Positions 45,700-57,486 are shown, counted from the first letter of the stretch. The stretch: DNA of 64,000 nt from Vreelandella lionensis (GCF_002087295.1 NZ_MWVI01000094.1:1-64000), one strand, 5' to 3'. Program-made: numbers and translations. Notes: generated by a model not told the origin, from the letters alone.

Positions 45700-46536
45700 T
45701 TACTCTTCAGTATCGTCTTGATCGGCCGCTTCATCATCAGCCGCTTCTTCAGAGGGTTCGCCACCCGGGAATTCGGGGCGGTCATGCAGATAGGTTTCAG
45801 CAACGTCGATCGTTGCTATATCCATCATGAAACGACGCCCAAGCAGTACCGGATAATCCAGATGCGAGCGGTCGTTCAGAGTGAACTCGACGTTTTCACG
45901 AATTGGCCCTAAAGTCATCAACAGTGAAATCACCGGGCGGGACTCTTCGCCAGATGCTTGGATGATTTTAACGCGGCGTTCAATAGGCGCCTCAATCCAC
46001 TCGTCGCGAATCTGCTCTACGACCACGTCATCTTCGTTCAGTGCCAGCTTAAAGCGCACCCAGTCTTCACCATCACGCTCAAAGCGAGTGATTTCGGAAG
46101 CAGATAAGGATGACGTATTGGCTCCTGAATCGACCCGCGCCTTTAAATAGGTGCCAATGCTAGGCAGGCCCACCCATTCGCTGCGGCCAAGCAGTGTTTT
46201 ATTATCTTCGGGTTCTTCAACACGGCACTCTTCGCGAATGATGACGGGTTCTTCGCTACGTGCTTCCAAACTGGCAACTTCTTGACGTAAATGGCGCAGC
46301 AGGCTGCCCACCTCACGAACATCTGCCGTCAGTACCTGCTGCTGGCTGAGCTGCTGCTCATTGAACGCGGTAGAGGCGTCGCACTGCTGGGACAGTGATG
46401 TCTCAAGCTCAAGGATGCGGGTATTAAAAGACGCCTCGCTTAATGGCGGTGGCTCATTTGACTCTTGCTGTGTCACTGGGCAGCCTGTAAACGACATCGA
46501 CAAACCGGCCATTAGCCATAAAACACCTGAGCGCAT
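45700..46536 (-). CDS. Retropepsin-like aspartic protease (RimB/COG4067 type), predicted lipoprotein
   Basis: A 278-residue protein. N-terminal lipoprotein signal with lipobox SFTGC, then a coiled-coil segment (about residues 35-95) and a retropepsin-like domain (about residues 115-245) with the catalytic Asp motif ARVDSGANTSSLSA and the second conserved block DYPVLLGRRFMMDI. The C-terminus is a strongly acidic tail. As a lipoprotein it would face the periplasm. It is the first gene of the ATP-grasp/7TM operon (38-base gap). The family is often labelled ATP-dependent zinc protease, which the visible motifs do not support. Confidence 0.82.
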   Translation of the reverse strand: MRSGVLWLMAGLSMSFTGCPVTQQESNEPPPLSEASFNTRILELETSLSQQCDASTAFNEQQLSQQQVLTADVREVGSLLRHLRQEVASLEARSEEPVIIREECRVEEPEDNKTLLGRSEWVGLPSIGTYLKARVDSGANTSSLSASEITRFERDGEDWVRFKLALNEDDVVVEQIRDEWIEAPIERRVKIIQASGEESRPVISLLMTLGPIRENVEFTLNDRSHLDYPVLLGRRFMMDIATIDVAETYLHDRPEFPGGEPSEEAADDEAADQDDTEE

Positions 46537-46629
46537 AACGAGGGATATCCTTGGACAATAAGAGCACGAATGATAAGGAGAAGGGTGACCGCTTGTCCAA
46601 CATGGCAGCGGTTTTCATCCGTCTAGTTT

Positions 46630-46667
46630 AGCTGATTTAACATAATATATATTATGCGAACTCAGCT
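46630..46667. promoter_or_regulatory. 38-base dyad in the divergent region before DUF3833
   Basis: CATAATATATATTATG (46641-46656) is a perfect 16-base palindrome. It is framed symmetrically by AGCTGA (46630-46635) and TCAGCT (46662-46667), each 5 bases away. It lies between the divergent retropepsin and DUF3833 genes, so it is a likely operator; the regulator is unknown. Confidence 0.5.
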
Positions 46668-46760
46668 GGTTAGTTGCTTGAGCAAATAAAGCCTATTACC
46701 TAGCAAAATTTTCTCCTACAATAGCTATACTTATAAGAGAAAGTATATAGGAATTTCCCA

Positions 46761-47309
46761 ATGAACAGCATGCGTCAACGATTTTTGGCTTTCTCATTGT
46801 TTTCCACTCTTGTCCTACTCGCTGGCTGTGCCAACGTCAAAATTGAGGAGTATGCTGACACTTCTCCCCGGCTGGATATCGCGGAATACTTTACGAGGGA
46901 AACCCGCGCTTGGGGTATGGTACAAGACTACTCTGGCAAAGTGCAGCGTCGCTTTACAGTTGATATTACAGGCACCTACGAAGGCGATACGCTCACTCTG
47001 GATGAAGCCTTTGTCTTTGCCGATGGCGAGACTGATCAGCGTGTTTGGGAGTTTGAGCGCGTTGACGAGCATCACTGGATTGGCACCGCTAACGATGTTG
47101 AAGGCCAAGTAGATGCTCGGCAATACGGCCATGCCTTCCATATGCGCTACCCACTAGATATTGAAGTGGGTGAACGCACATTAAGCTTCACCATGGATGA
47201 CTGGAGGTACCTGCAGCCTGATGGCCGACTAATTAACCGTTCGACCATGCGTAAATTTGGCCTCACCCTGGGTGAAATTACGCTGGTATTTGAACAGGTA
47301 GACCGCTAG
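46761..47309 (+). CDS. DUF3833 lipoprotein
   Basis: A 182-residue lipoprotein with signal peptide and lipobox LAGC followed by ANVK. The mature part resembles DUF3833 (EYFTRETRAWGMVQDYSGKV, cited as TRAWGMVQDYSGKV; DDWRYLQPDGRLINRSTMRKFG, cited as RYLQPDGRLINRSTMRKFG). Function unknown; probably in the outer-membrane inner leaflet as Asn follows Ala after the Cys. A bidirectional terminator separates it from ectC. Confidence 0.8.
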   Translation: MNSMRQRFLAFSLFSTLVLLAGCANVKIEEYADTSPRLDIAEYFTRETRAWGMVQDYSGKVQRRFTVDITGTYEGDTLTLDEAFVFADGETDQRVWEFERVDEHHWIGTANDVEGQVDARQYGHAFHMRYPLDIEVGERTLSFTMDDWRYLQPDGRLINRSTMRKFGLTLGEITLVFEQVDR

Positions 47310-47335
47310 AAGTTGCGTTCGGCCTAGCCATAATC

Positions 47336-47375
47336 AAAAAAAGCAGCCTAGCATAATGACGCTAGGCTGCTTTTA
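47336..47375. terminator. Bidirectional terminator between DUF3833 gene and ectC
   Basis: AAGCAGCCTAGC and GCTAGGCTGCTT form a 12-base stem with an 8-base loop. A-runs on the left and T-runs on the right allow it to serve the converging DUF3833 and ectABC transcripts. Confidence 0.9.
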
Positions 47376-47416
47376 CGTTATGGCAGTTAGACTTACAAGC
47401 CTAACGACAATGGAGC

Positions 47417-47812
47417 TTAATCGCCTGCCGGTGCGTAAGAGCCATCTTCCTGGTGTACTTCGTTGCCAGTAATCGGTGGCGTGAAGACACAAGCTACGGT
47501 CATGCCCTTTTCCTTGCCGCGCAACAGGTGCTCATCGTGTTGGTCCAGCAGGTAGATGTCGCCCGCCTTGATCGGCCAGATTTTACCGTCGGCCAGGGTC
47601 TCCACCTCGCCTTCACCCTCATAACAAAATACCGCTTCATAGTGGTTTTTGTAATGAATGTGTGTCTCAGTGCCAGGAAAAATGCGGGTGATATGGAAAG
47701 AGAAACCTGCATTATCATTGGCCAGAACAAGACGCGTGCTGTCCCAGTTACCGTTTTCAGCAGTGACTAGGCGATCTGTTTTACGTGCTTCTTCGAGATT
47801 ACGAACGATCAT
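47417..47812 (-). CDS. ectC: Ectoine synthase EctC
   Basis: A 131-residue cupin enzyme that closes N-gamma-acetyl-diaminobutyrate to ectoine, the final step of the pathway. Characteristic segments are [34 protein letters not shown] with metal-binding His and Glu (cited as [11 protein letters not shown]), [11 protein letters not shown] and [10 protein letters not shown]. It is the last gene of ectABC, separated from ectB by 89 bases. Confidence 0.95.
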   Translation of the reverse strand: MIVRNLEEARKTDRLVTAENGNWDSTRLVLANDNAGFSFHITRIFPGTETHIHYKNHYEAVFCYEGEGEVETLADGKIWPIKAGDIYLLDQHDEHLLRGKEKGMTVACVFTPPITGNEVHQEDGSYAPAGD

Positions 47813-47901
47813 AAACGTGCTCCGTTTCGTGGCAGCCAGCTGCTGGCTGCCTATTCCTGTAAGGGACGTAATGGCGTGTGACGATTTAGCGTAACGCTAA
47901 A

Positions 47902-49197
<1,296 letters not shown>

Positions 49198-49257
49198 CTA
49201 AGCGAGTTAAAACAGCTAGGGCAACACGAGCGGGAAAACGATCTATCGAGACGGCCT

Positions 49258-49836
49258 TTAGATGTGGTCCGTCTGGAATGGCCCGATACGTACTAGGTTT
49301 TCCGGGTCGTGCTCTCCTCCAAGCTGTTCGGTAGAAAAGTATTCACGGCTGTTCAAAGGTGCCTGCCATCGTGCAGCTAGGCGACGGAACAACCCCCACG
49401 ATGCTTGGTTGTCAGGGGTGATCGTGGTTTCTAAGTGGTGAACGTCGTCAAGTTCAGGGCGCGACATAATCGCTTCCACCAGACGGCGTGCCAGACCTGT
49501 GCCCCGAGCTTTTTCACCTACGGCGACTTGCCATAAAAAATAGGTGTCAGGGGCATTATCTTTGACATAACCGGATACAAAACCAACTACTTCACCCTCT
49601 TCGTTGGTAGCCACAGCACAGGTATCGCGGAACTGCGTTGCTAGCATCAGATAAGCGTAGGCTGAATTAACATCGAGCGGCGGGCACGCTTTGATGAGGT
49701 CGTAAATCCCCCAGCCATCATCAGCATTGGGCTTACGAATAAAAAGCGGCATTTCGGAATTGCCTACCACGGCATCAGCAACGGTTGGGCGAGCCAGCTC
49801 GGCAGAAGGTGGAAAAGGCTTAATAGGCGTACTCAT
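49258..49836 (-). CDS. ectA: Diaminobutyrate acetyltransferase EctA
   Basis: A 192-residue GNAT enzyme that acetylates 2,4-diaminobutyrate at the gamma position with acetyl-CoA. The acetyl-CoA loop is VGEKARGTGLARRLVEA, and IYDLIKACPPLDVNSAYAYL, cited as KACPPLDVNSAYAYL, is characteristic of EctA. First gene of ectABC; a near-consensus promoter lies just upstream. The long N-terminal part (about 30 residues) is common in halomonads. Confidence 0.95.
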   Translation of the reverse strand: MSTPIKPFPPSAELARPTVADAVVGNSEMPLFIRKPNADDGWGIYDLIKACPPLDVNSAYAYLMLATQFRDTCAVATNEEGEVVGFVSGYVKDNAPDTYFLWQVAVGEKARGTGLARRLVEAIMSRPELDDVHHLETTITPDNQASWGLFRRLAARWQAPLNSREYFSTEQLGGEHDPENLVRIGPFQTDHI

Positions 49837-49868
49837 GGTTATGCTTCGCTGTAGCGAATTTGAGAATC

Positions 49869-49897
49869 ATTATAACAGCTGATTATGAGCAATTCAA
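49869..49897 (-). promoter_or_regulatory. Sigma-70-type promoter of ectABC
   Basis: On the minus strand, TTGAAT (49892-49897) and TATAAT (49869-49874) are separated by exactly 17 bases. Predicted transcription start is near 49862, giving a short leader of about 26 bases before ectA. AT-rich DNA upstream may act as an UP element. Osmotic and sigma-S promoters described for ectA in Halomonas elongata were not separately identified here. Confidence 0.72.
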
Positions 49898-50022
49898 AAA
49901 CCATATTATTCATCCCCGCATTTTCTATAATTTTTGGTTATCAAACGAGCGTTACGTACTCTAGCATCAAGTTTCTGGGCGCTACCATCAGAGTTTAGAT
50001 CAGTGATACCGATGCGCGAGAC

Positions 50023-50048
50023 AAAAAAGGCGAGCCGAAGCTCGCCTA
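50023..50048 (-). terminator. Rho-independent terminator after gorA
   Basis: On the minus strand AGGCGAGC and GCTCGCCT form a stem with a TTCG loop and are followed by six T residues. It lies 20 bases downstream of the gorA stop and insulates the ectA promoter. Confidence 0.88.
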
Positions 50049-50067
50049 TTGCTGTTGATCAATAAGG

Positions 50068-51450
50068 TTAATAGCGCGCGGGGGTTCGCATGGTAACGAA
50101 CTCTTCGGCCCCAGTGGGGTGAATGCCTACCGTACGGTCGAAATCTTCTTTGGTAAGGCCTGCTCGAACGGCGATGGCAATACCCTGAATCAGCTCGCCT
50201 GCTTCTTCACCTACCATGTGAGCACCGACAACAACATCGCTGGCGTCATCGACAATCAGTTTCATCAACATGCGCTCCTGGCTACCGGAAAGCGTGTGCT
50301 TCATGGCTCTGAAATCAGTGCGGTAGACCCGTATTTTGGAAAACTTCTCCCTAGCCGCCTCTTCAGATAAGCCTACCGTACCGAGATTGGGATGACAGAA
50401 AACGGCAGTAGGAATGGTGTCATAGTCCAATGGCCTAGGCGTTTTTTTATGGAAGTGAATATCCACCAGGTTCATCGCCTCTGCCAGGGCGACGGGCGTT
50501 AATTCAGGCCCAGCGATTAGGTCACCCAAAGCTAGTATTGAAGGAGCCTGCGTTTCATAACGCTCATTCACGGGCAGCTTGCCTTCGCTGTTTAGCTCAA
50601 TCCCCAGTACATCGATACCCAGGCCGCTTGTATTCGCCTTGCGCCCAGTTGCGGCAAGCACCGCATCCACTTCTATGGCTTCCCCAGTGGTTAGCTCAAC
50701 CTGCAGAGCACCCTCTTTCCGTTCAATGCGCGCAATGTTGGCAGAGAAATGGAGGTTAACGCCCTTTTTGGCCATTTCATCACACGTGAACTCGCGAACT
50801 TCCTGGTCAAACCCTTTTAAAAGCAGGTCGCCTCGATAAATCAGATGTGTCTCGCTGCCCAATCCATTAAAAATACTGGCGAACTCGACGGCAATATAGC
50901 CACCACCCAGTACTAAAAACCTTTCAGGAAAGCTATCTAAGTCAAATACTTGGTTAGAGGTTAAGGTAAGATCGCTCCCTGGAAACTCGGGTACCCAGGG
51001 CCAGCCGCCTGTCGCGAGTAAGATTTTTTCGGCGCTGACGCTCACTTCGCCATCTGCATTGGTTAGTGTCACTGTGTTCGGATCAACAACGCGGGCCCGA
51101 GCGTTAAACAGTGTTACCCCTGCGCCTTCTAGCATGCGCTGGTAGATGCCGTTAAGCCGTTTTATTTCGCTGGTTTTATTATCTCTTAACGTAGGCCAAT
51201 CGAAGGTTGCTGGTGAGGCCAGCTGCCAGCCAAAACCTGCCGCATCATCAAAGCTGTCATGAAAATGAGCAGCATACGAGTATAGCTTTTTGGGTACACA
51301 GCCCACGTTGACACAAGTACCGCCTAAATAGCGATCTTCCGCAACAGCAACGCGTGCGCCGGTAGCTGCTGCCATACGTGCCGCGCGAACCCCACCTGAG
51401 CCCGCTCCAATTACAAATAAATCGAAGTCATATGCAGCATCCGCTGACAT
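50068..51450 (-). CDS. gorA: Glutathione-disulfide reductase
   Basis: A 460-residue FAD/NADPH disulfide reductase. The redox pair is in GGTCVNVGCVPKK, the FAD start in VIGAGSGGVRAARMAA, the NADPH motif in LGGGYIAVEFASIFNGLG and the catalytic His in GIHPTGAEEFV. It regenerates glutathione in the cytoplasm. AGGAG lies 7 bases before the start. It is divergent from carbonic anhydrase. Confidence 0.93.
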   Translation of the reverse strand: MSADAAYDFDLFVIGAGSGGVRAARMAAATGARVAVAEDRYLGGTCVNVGCVPKKLYSYAAHFHDSFDDAAGFGWQLASPATFDWPTLRDNKTSEIKRLNGIYQRMLEGAGVTLFNARARVVDPNTVTLTNADGEVSVSAEKILLATGGWPWVPEFPGSDLTLTSNQVFDLDSFPERFLVLGGGYIAVEFASIFNGLGSETHLIYRGDLLLKGFDQEVREFTCDEMAKKGVNLHFSANIARIERKEGALQVELTTGEAIEVDAVLAATGRKANTSGLGIDVLGIELNSEGKLPVNERYETQAPSILALGDLIAGPELTPVALAEAMNLVDIHFHKKTPRPLDYDTIPTAVFCHPNLGTVGLSEEAAREKFSKIRVYRTDFRAMKHTLSGSQERMLMKLIVDDASDVVVGAHMVGEEAGELIQGIAIAVRAGLTKEDFDRTVGIHPTGAEEFVTMRTPARY

Positions 51451-51613
51451 GGTTATCTCCTATCCACTGCCGTGCTTACCCTCTGCTAAGGTAAGCGCTA
51501 AGATTGACCTTCTGTGCAAGGGGGGTTAAAACGCCCTACCTTGTAACAAAAATGCTGCTGCGCTACGCATGGACTCCCTCAACCCCTGAATAATGTTATC
51601 TCACGGAGATTCG

Positions 51614-52261
51614 ATGTCTGATCAAATTGCTACGCTGCTGGATAATAATCGCGTTTGGGCTGAACGGATGTGTGAAGAGGATCCGGACTATTTCAAACGC
51701 CTTTCTAGCCAGCAAAACCCCGACTATCTATGGATTGGCTGTTCGGACAGCCGTGTACCGGCTAACCAGATTATTGCGCTACCACCGGGTGAAGTCTTTG
51801 TACACCGTAACGTGGCTAACTTGTTGCATCACACCGATATGAATGCCCTATCGGTTGTGCAGTACGCGGTGGACGTTCTTAAAGTCAGCCATATCATGAT
51901 TGTTGGCCACTACGGATGCGGTGGTATCAAGGCTGCTGTCACCGGTGGCGAGTGCGGCATTGTCGATTACTGGCTGCACTCAGTGCGTGAACAGTACAAC
52001 CGCCACCGCGACACGCTAGAGCATCTGCCCATGGAAGATCAGATTGATCGCATGTGTGAGCTAAATGTGAAAGCCCAGGTCAACAGCCTGTGTCGAACTA
52101 AAATTCTGCAGCGTGCCTGGCAGCGAGGCCAAGCAATTTCAGTGCATGGCTGGGTTTATGGCCTAAGCGATGGCCGCGTTAAAGACTTAAACTGCACCAT
52201 CAGTGGCCTGGAGCAAGTGGCGACCCTTTATCGTATTGATCGCGTGCAACCAAGCGACTGA
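51614..52261 (+). CDS. can: Beta-class carbonic anhydrase
   Basis: A 215-residue zinc enzyme. Zinc ligands are Cys and Asp in GCSDSRVPANQ and His and Cys in VGHYGCGGI. It interconverts CO2 and bicarbonate in the cytoplasm. The ATG at 51614, with GGAG 6 bases upstream, gives the Can-type start MSDQIATLLDNNRVWA. It complements dabAB earlier in the window functionally but not by linkage. Confidence 0.92.
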   Translation: MSDQIATLLDNNRVWAERMCEEDPDYFKRLSSQQNPDYLWIGCSDSRVPANQIIALPPGEVFVHRNVANLLHHTDMNALSVVQYAVDVLKVSHIMIVGHYGCGGIKAAVTGGECGIVDYWLHSVREQYNRHRDTLEHLPMEDQIDRMCELNVKAQVNSLCRTKILQRAWQRGQAISVHGWVYGLSDGRVKDLNCTISGLEQVATLYRIDRVQPSD

Positions 52262-52280
52262 TGTAAGCGCTTCGCCTGCC

Positions 52281-52796
52281 CTAATCGTAACGGTAGGCGC
52301 GGTGACAGCTGCGGCAGCTTAACCCAACCTCTGAAAAAGCGCGTGTGGCTGCCCGGTAATCTTCTTGCTCTGCTGCTTCCACAAGCGTGGACACCTTTTG
52401 CTCTAAGTCCGTGAAGCCCGTCGCAAATTGATCCCATTCTTCCCAGATCTCTGGTTTCGCATCTGAACCTCGCCCATGGGTACCTGCGATAAACGCAGGT
52501 AAAAAATGTGCTTGCGTCGCTTTTTCTTGCAGCTCAGCTAGTCGGGGGGCGGCACCTTGAGCATCTTGATTATTCACTAGGTCAAAGCGCAGCTGCCTCA
52601 ACAGGCGCTCTAAATCTTTCAACTCATCCTGTCGCCAGATGACCGCTTCACGCTCGCTAGCAAAGGGCGTCTCGTCAACAGATTGTGGCATTGCCGGGGC
52701 TGCATGCTCAGCGTGAGCCCCTATGCTGAATAAGCCTAACACCGCAGCAGCTATCGTAGCCTGCGTAAGGCGTTGGGGTTGCAAACAAAAAAGCAT
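52281..52796 (-). CDS. Cytochrome c' family protein
   Basis: A 171-residue periplasmic protein: signal peptide up to SIGAHAEH and one haem c site CRSCH close to the C-terminus, the layout of four-helix cytochrome c'. These bind NO or act as electron carriers. I chose the ATG at 52796 with GAGGGG 8 bases upstream; a longer frame would overlap msrA. It follows msrA directly, possibly linking it to oxidative or nitrosative stress. Confidence 0.82.
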   Translation of the reverse strand: MLFCLQPQRLTQATIAAAVLGLFSIGAHAEHAAPAMPQSVDETPFASEREAVIWRQDELKDLERLLRQLRFDLVNNQDAQGAAPRLAELQEKATQAHFLPAFIAGTHGRGSDAKPEIWEEWDQFATGFTDLEQKVSTLVEAAEQEDYRAATRAFSEVGLSCRSCHRAYRYD

Positions 52797-52807
52797 CTTT
52801 TCACCCC

Positions 52808-53425
52808 TCAGCCAATCGGACACTTGACACCCGTACCTTTCAAGCCACAGTAACCGCCTGGGTTTTTATCTAAATACTGCTGGTGATACGCCTCAGCATA
52901 ATAGAAAACGTCAAGCGGCTTAATTTCCGTCGTGATACGGCCTCTATCGGCACGCTGCAGGGCCTCTTGGAAAGCTTCTGCGCTCTTCTGAGCAGCGGCA
53001 AGCTGTGCCTCCGTAGTCGTGAAAATGGCCGAGCGATACTGGCTGCCAATATCGTTACCCTGACGGTTTCCTTGGGTGGGGTCGTGCTGTTCCCAAAAGA
53101 TTTGCAGTAAATTTTCAAGGCTTACCTTTTTCGGGTCATAAACCACTCTGACCACTTCGGTATGCCCTGTTAAGCCTGTACAAGTCTCTTTGTACGTTGG
53201 ATTGGGCGTGATGCCCCCAGCATAGCCCGCTGCCGTCACATACACCCCTGGCTGCTGCCAAAACAGCCGTTCTACCCCCCAGAAGCATCCCATACCCAAC
53301 ACAATTTCCTCATAACCTTCAGGAAACGGTGGGTGTATAGAGTGTCCGGTAATGGTATGAAGGTCGCTGGTCTCAATGGGTGTATCGCGCCCTTCTGGTG
53401 CTTGCTGTTTCGTAAATAGCGTCAT
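52808..53425 (-). CDS. msrA: Peptide methionine sulfoxide reductase MsrA
   Basis: A 205-residue repair enzyme that reduces methionine-S-sulfoxide. The catalytic Cys is in [12 protein letters not shown], then [22 protein letters not shown], cited as [14 protein letters not shown], and [21 protein letters not shown], cited as [14 protein letters not shown]. Resolving cysteines are in [14 protein letters not shown] at the C-terminus. It follows tamB by 16 bases. Confidence 0.93.
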   Translation of the reverse strand: MTLFTKQQAPEGRDTPIETSDLHTITGHSIHPPFPEGYEEIVLGMGCFWGVERLFWQQPGVYVTAAGYAGGITPNPTYKETCTGLTGHTEVVRVVYDPKKVSLENLLQIFWEQHDPTQGNRQGNDIGSQYRSAIFTTTEAQLAAAQKSAEAFQEALQRADRGRITTEIKPLDVFYYAEAYHQQYLDKNPGGYCGLKGTGVKCPIG

Positions 53426-53441
53426 AACACCCTCTTCTATT

Positions 53442-56400
53442 CTATTGCTGCGGATAAATATAAGGATCGCCTGAGCGCGTGAACGTATAAATTAGGTCAA
53501 CGGCTTGGTTAGCACCAGACACCGCCTGTAGATACAGGTTCCGCCATAGCGTATAGCGTAAGGTTAGTTCTGCAATTGGAGAGAAAATACCTACGCCATA
53601 GCTAATGCGAAGATCATCAGACAGTTGGCCACTCACCGCTACCTGACTGTCGTCACCCGCCCCAGTGGTATCAAGTGTCAGGTCATCAATCCCAAACGCT
53701 TCCCCGATAGAGCCAACGGCCCCACCGGTGCGGCCAAGGGACATACCAATGAGCGCAGTGGTTAGTGCGCTATCAACACCACCGCCTGAAGCATCTGGCG
53801 CGCGGCCGCGTAGCAAATACGATAGCGCACGGGTCTCGTCCATCGCGGGCTCTGAAAAGATCATCACATTGGGCTGTTCGGCATTACCTGTTACGCGCAG
53901 CCCCGCAATCACATCATCTTCGGTGACATCCGGGTTGCGGATGGCCTCAAAATCTAGCACCGGCAAGCCCGGAGGACCACTAAAGATCAGTTGACCACGA
54001 CGAATCAACAGGTCTTGCCCGAATGCCTGGAAACGACCATTTACTAAGTTGACGTCGCCAAACAGCTGAAGCGCTCCGCTATCCTGACGAATCTCCAGGC
54101 TACCGCCCAGTCCTGACTCCAGGCCATAGGCGGAAATTTGCATATCGCGCCCAAGATTCAGTGTAATCAGCACATCCAGAGCCATACCGGTGTCTGCCAG
54201 TTCATCAGCTGCACTGGGATCATTCCCAGCCTCTGCCGCAAGACGTGCTTGTCGTTCAGCCTCACGATCATCGCGCTCGGTAATGATAATTTCATCCGGG
54301 CTTGGCGATGTTGCTGACGAAGGTAGATCACCCACCTCTAAGCGAGCCCAGGGAAGATCCACATTGCCCCGTACCTGCAGACGCTCTGGGGTAATACGAA
54401 TGCGAATATCTGGCGCGGCTTCCAGGCGACCGAACTGCGGTAATACCACCAACAAAGGCTCTTGAGTTGCGTTTAGGTCTATGCCAATACGCCACGCTTC
54501 ATCGGTAGGCCAATAAGCGTTACCGCTAATCGAAAGCCGGCCTCGCTCGGCAGCGAGAAAACCGTCTATATTTCCCTCTTCGCCATCAAAGGCTACCGCC
54601 AGCTCGCCATCCACAATAGTAATGGGAATATCGGGCCCGCTAATACGCAGGCTGCGTAAGGCTAGTTCACCCTGTAAATCAGGCTGGCTTGTGGTGCCAC
54701 CAATTTGCACGCTGCCATTTAAGCCGCCTTCAAGCTCATCCATACCCACCACCATAGGGCGATAGGGAGCTAACGTGATGTTATTTGCCCGTAGCTGACC
54801 ATCAAGCGCTCCCTGACCCAATGGGTCGTTTACCGCTAGATTAAGCGTAAGCTCACCTGCTTCCGACAGAGCAAGCAGTACATCCGCTTGGGCCTGTGCT
54901 TGATTGGCTTCAATTTTCGCATCCAGATTAATAGTGGGAAGCTCTACTGGCTGACCGTAATCATTGACTGCCGTGATGGCTAACTCACTGAGCAGCTGAA
55001 GATTGGCTTGCCACTGCGCGCCTCCCTGCTCCCAGTTGGCTACTAGATCCGCCGTAGTGTCACCTTCAAAGCTCCACTCCTCTGGCAAGAAAGGTTCCAG
55101 CATCTCCATGGGTACTTCGCGAACACTCAGCACTGCACGCCCTTGGTCGGCTGACGCGGCAATGGGCTCTTCAGAGCATACGAGGCCACCCTGCAACCGA
55201 CGTAGGCAGAAAGGTGTTAAGCGCGCCTGGCCGTTAGCAAGGTTGTAAGTGATATCCAGCGGCGCTTCCAAGCGAATGTCCCCCGCTTCTGAATCAACTT
55301 CCAGCGGGGTTAATCGCGCCTGATACTGTTGAGCCTGCTGGTTAAAGCGCCCGTCTAAGGCCAAATTAGCTTGGCTCAGAACGTTATCGGCTTCGCCTGT
55401 GGTGCTGAGTTGCAAGGCATGCTCGGAAAGTCGCCCGGTGAGGTCAAGGGCGACCGACGCTAGCGCTTGCCCACCTGCATTAACGCCTTGCAGATCCAGT
55501 TCGATATTGAGATCGGGGTCGTCAAGACCCTCGACATTACCCGACAGAGAGAGCGTAGTTAGCCTATTTTCAGCAAAGCGTAAACTGCGACCATTCAGCG
55601 CTATACTACCACTTCTGGCCGGGAGAAACTGCCTTGGGCTTGAATATCACCGGTTAATGTCCCTGCTAGATCAGGATGTAAGCTTTGGAGCTGATTCAGC
55701 GCGATATTGGCCTCAAGAGACATCGCCTCTTGGCTGAGTTGTCCTGATGCCGTTAGACGGTTATCACCTTGGGTAAAGAGCAGCTCTTCAATATCAACTT
55801 CCAGTTCGCTGTTAGCCTCAAGAGAAGCTTGGAGCGTGAGTGGGTACTCCTGTAGCTGCCCCTGGATATCTAGCTCCGGCAGGCTAATGTCCCAGCGCTC
55901 ACCGCGCTGGCGTACGCTGGCGACGATATCACCACTTAGATTGCCAGCTAGCTGCGGAACAAACAGCGATGGATCTACATTATCCAAGCGCACGTTGGTA
56001 TCGACCTCAATCGCTTCTTCCCAGCTTACCCGGCCCTCGCTGCTAAGCGCGCTATCATTAATAGTAAGGGTGAGAGGTGACCAATGGAAAGAGGCTAAAT
56101 CGCCCTCTCCACTCAAACGGATGGCGGTGGCAGGCACTTGTGGGCCTTCGGCATTCGTTTCAAGCGTTACTTGATAGGCCTCCAGGCTGCCGTTGACACC
56201 AAGGCTAAGGTTTTCCAGCACGTAGCTCTCAGCTGTAGTGGCAGGTTCTTCCGATGACGCCTCTGGAATCTCGCTGTTGTCAACTAGCGGCCACTGCAAA
56301 CGGTCGCTCTCTAGTTGCGCTTCAAATGGGAGCGTGGGAGCTAACGCATCTACTTGCGCAGTCAATGACGCATTAACGGGCCCGGTTGCGTTGAGATTCG

Positions 56401-57477
56401 CGGTCAGGTCAGCAAGGCTACCAGAAAGATTCAGTGCCACCTGCTCACCGCTAAGTGCTGGGAATAATTCGGGTAGCCATAGTTCTGCACGAATCGCAGC
56501 ATCCAGTGGGTAGTCGCCGCTTAGAGTGACATTGGCAGATAAGGTGGCGTCAGCATCAGGTATGGCAAGCTCCAGAGTGCTTAGCGTTATGTCGCTGCCC
56601 TCGGCCCGAGCTTCTACAAGCAGTCGCTCAACCTGATACTCAGCAGCGCCACTTATTGTTACGTCAGTGACTAACAGTGATGCCAGCTCTACGTTAATCG
56701 GCAGCTGAATCTCGGGAAGCGTAAGCCGCTCACGCTCGCTAAGGGCAATAGCCTCATTGTCAGCCGCAGGCTTCGCCGGCTGAGCTAGCTGAATAGCGCC
56801 GTCTATACCGGCGGCGTTGAGCGGTGTATCTATCTTTTGCGTCAACAGACGCCGGGAGATGGCGGCAAGTAGAGAGATAGCTCTTCCAGTGTGGTGGATG
56901 CGATAGTGACTTGCTGCTGCTCGGCGGTTATGGAAGTAGCAAATGCTTCCCAGCCCACTTGTGTACCGTCGGCCAGCGTCAGCTGTACGTTATTGAGAGC
57001 GATATCGCGCAGTTCAATCGGAAACGGCAGATAAATGCTGAACGGTGGACTGCTTTCCTGTGGCGGCTCCTCGGTTACTGAGCTTTCAGCTAAGCGAATA
57101 TCTGCACCTTCAACGCGTAGCGTGTCTAGGCATAACTGACCGGATAGCAAGCAATCTTCTGCCCAGGCAAGCTCAAACTCCGCTAGCGTAATTTGAGTGC
57201 CACCAACAGCCATTTGAAAGCCTTGCAGTCGAAAGCTGTCCAGTAGCGCGCCCTCTTGCTGCTCGTAGGTGAAAAAACCACGCTGTTCACCTAGGGAAAA
57301 CAGCTGCCCGGTTCCCCAGGGGGAGAGCGCTACCCCGGCAACTAAGGCAATTAACCAAAACAGCCATAACGGCAATACGATGATAAGGCGTAACAGGCTC
57401 CAGAACGCTAACCAAGTACGGCGCTTAGGTGAGAGCATCTGACGGTTTTGGGGCGCTTTTGAATCAACCTTAGCCAA
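53442..57477 (-). pseudogene. tamB: TamB inner-membrane translocation/lipid transport subunit, two frameshifts
   Basis: A protein of about 1345 residues when joined, with an N-terminal anchor (LLRLIIVLPLWLFWLIALVA), long repeating beta-rich regions like other AsmA-like bridge proteins, and a C-terminal DUF490 domain ending in [23 protein letters not shown], cited as LYLQAVSGANQAVDL. TamB spans the periplasm with TamA and aids outer-membrane assembly and phospholipid transport. Start is TTG at 57477 behind AGGAG. One frame break is near 56850 (LSLYLPPSPG against LLTQKIDTPL), another near 55605 (SRPEVV against SIALNGRSLRF); both look like one base lost, the second from a G run. Such a long essential-like gene broken twice suggests sequence errors. 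Confidence 0.85.
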
Positions 57478-57486
57478 AGAGCTCTC

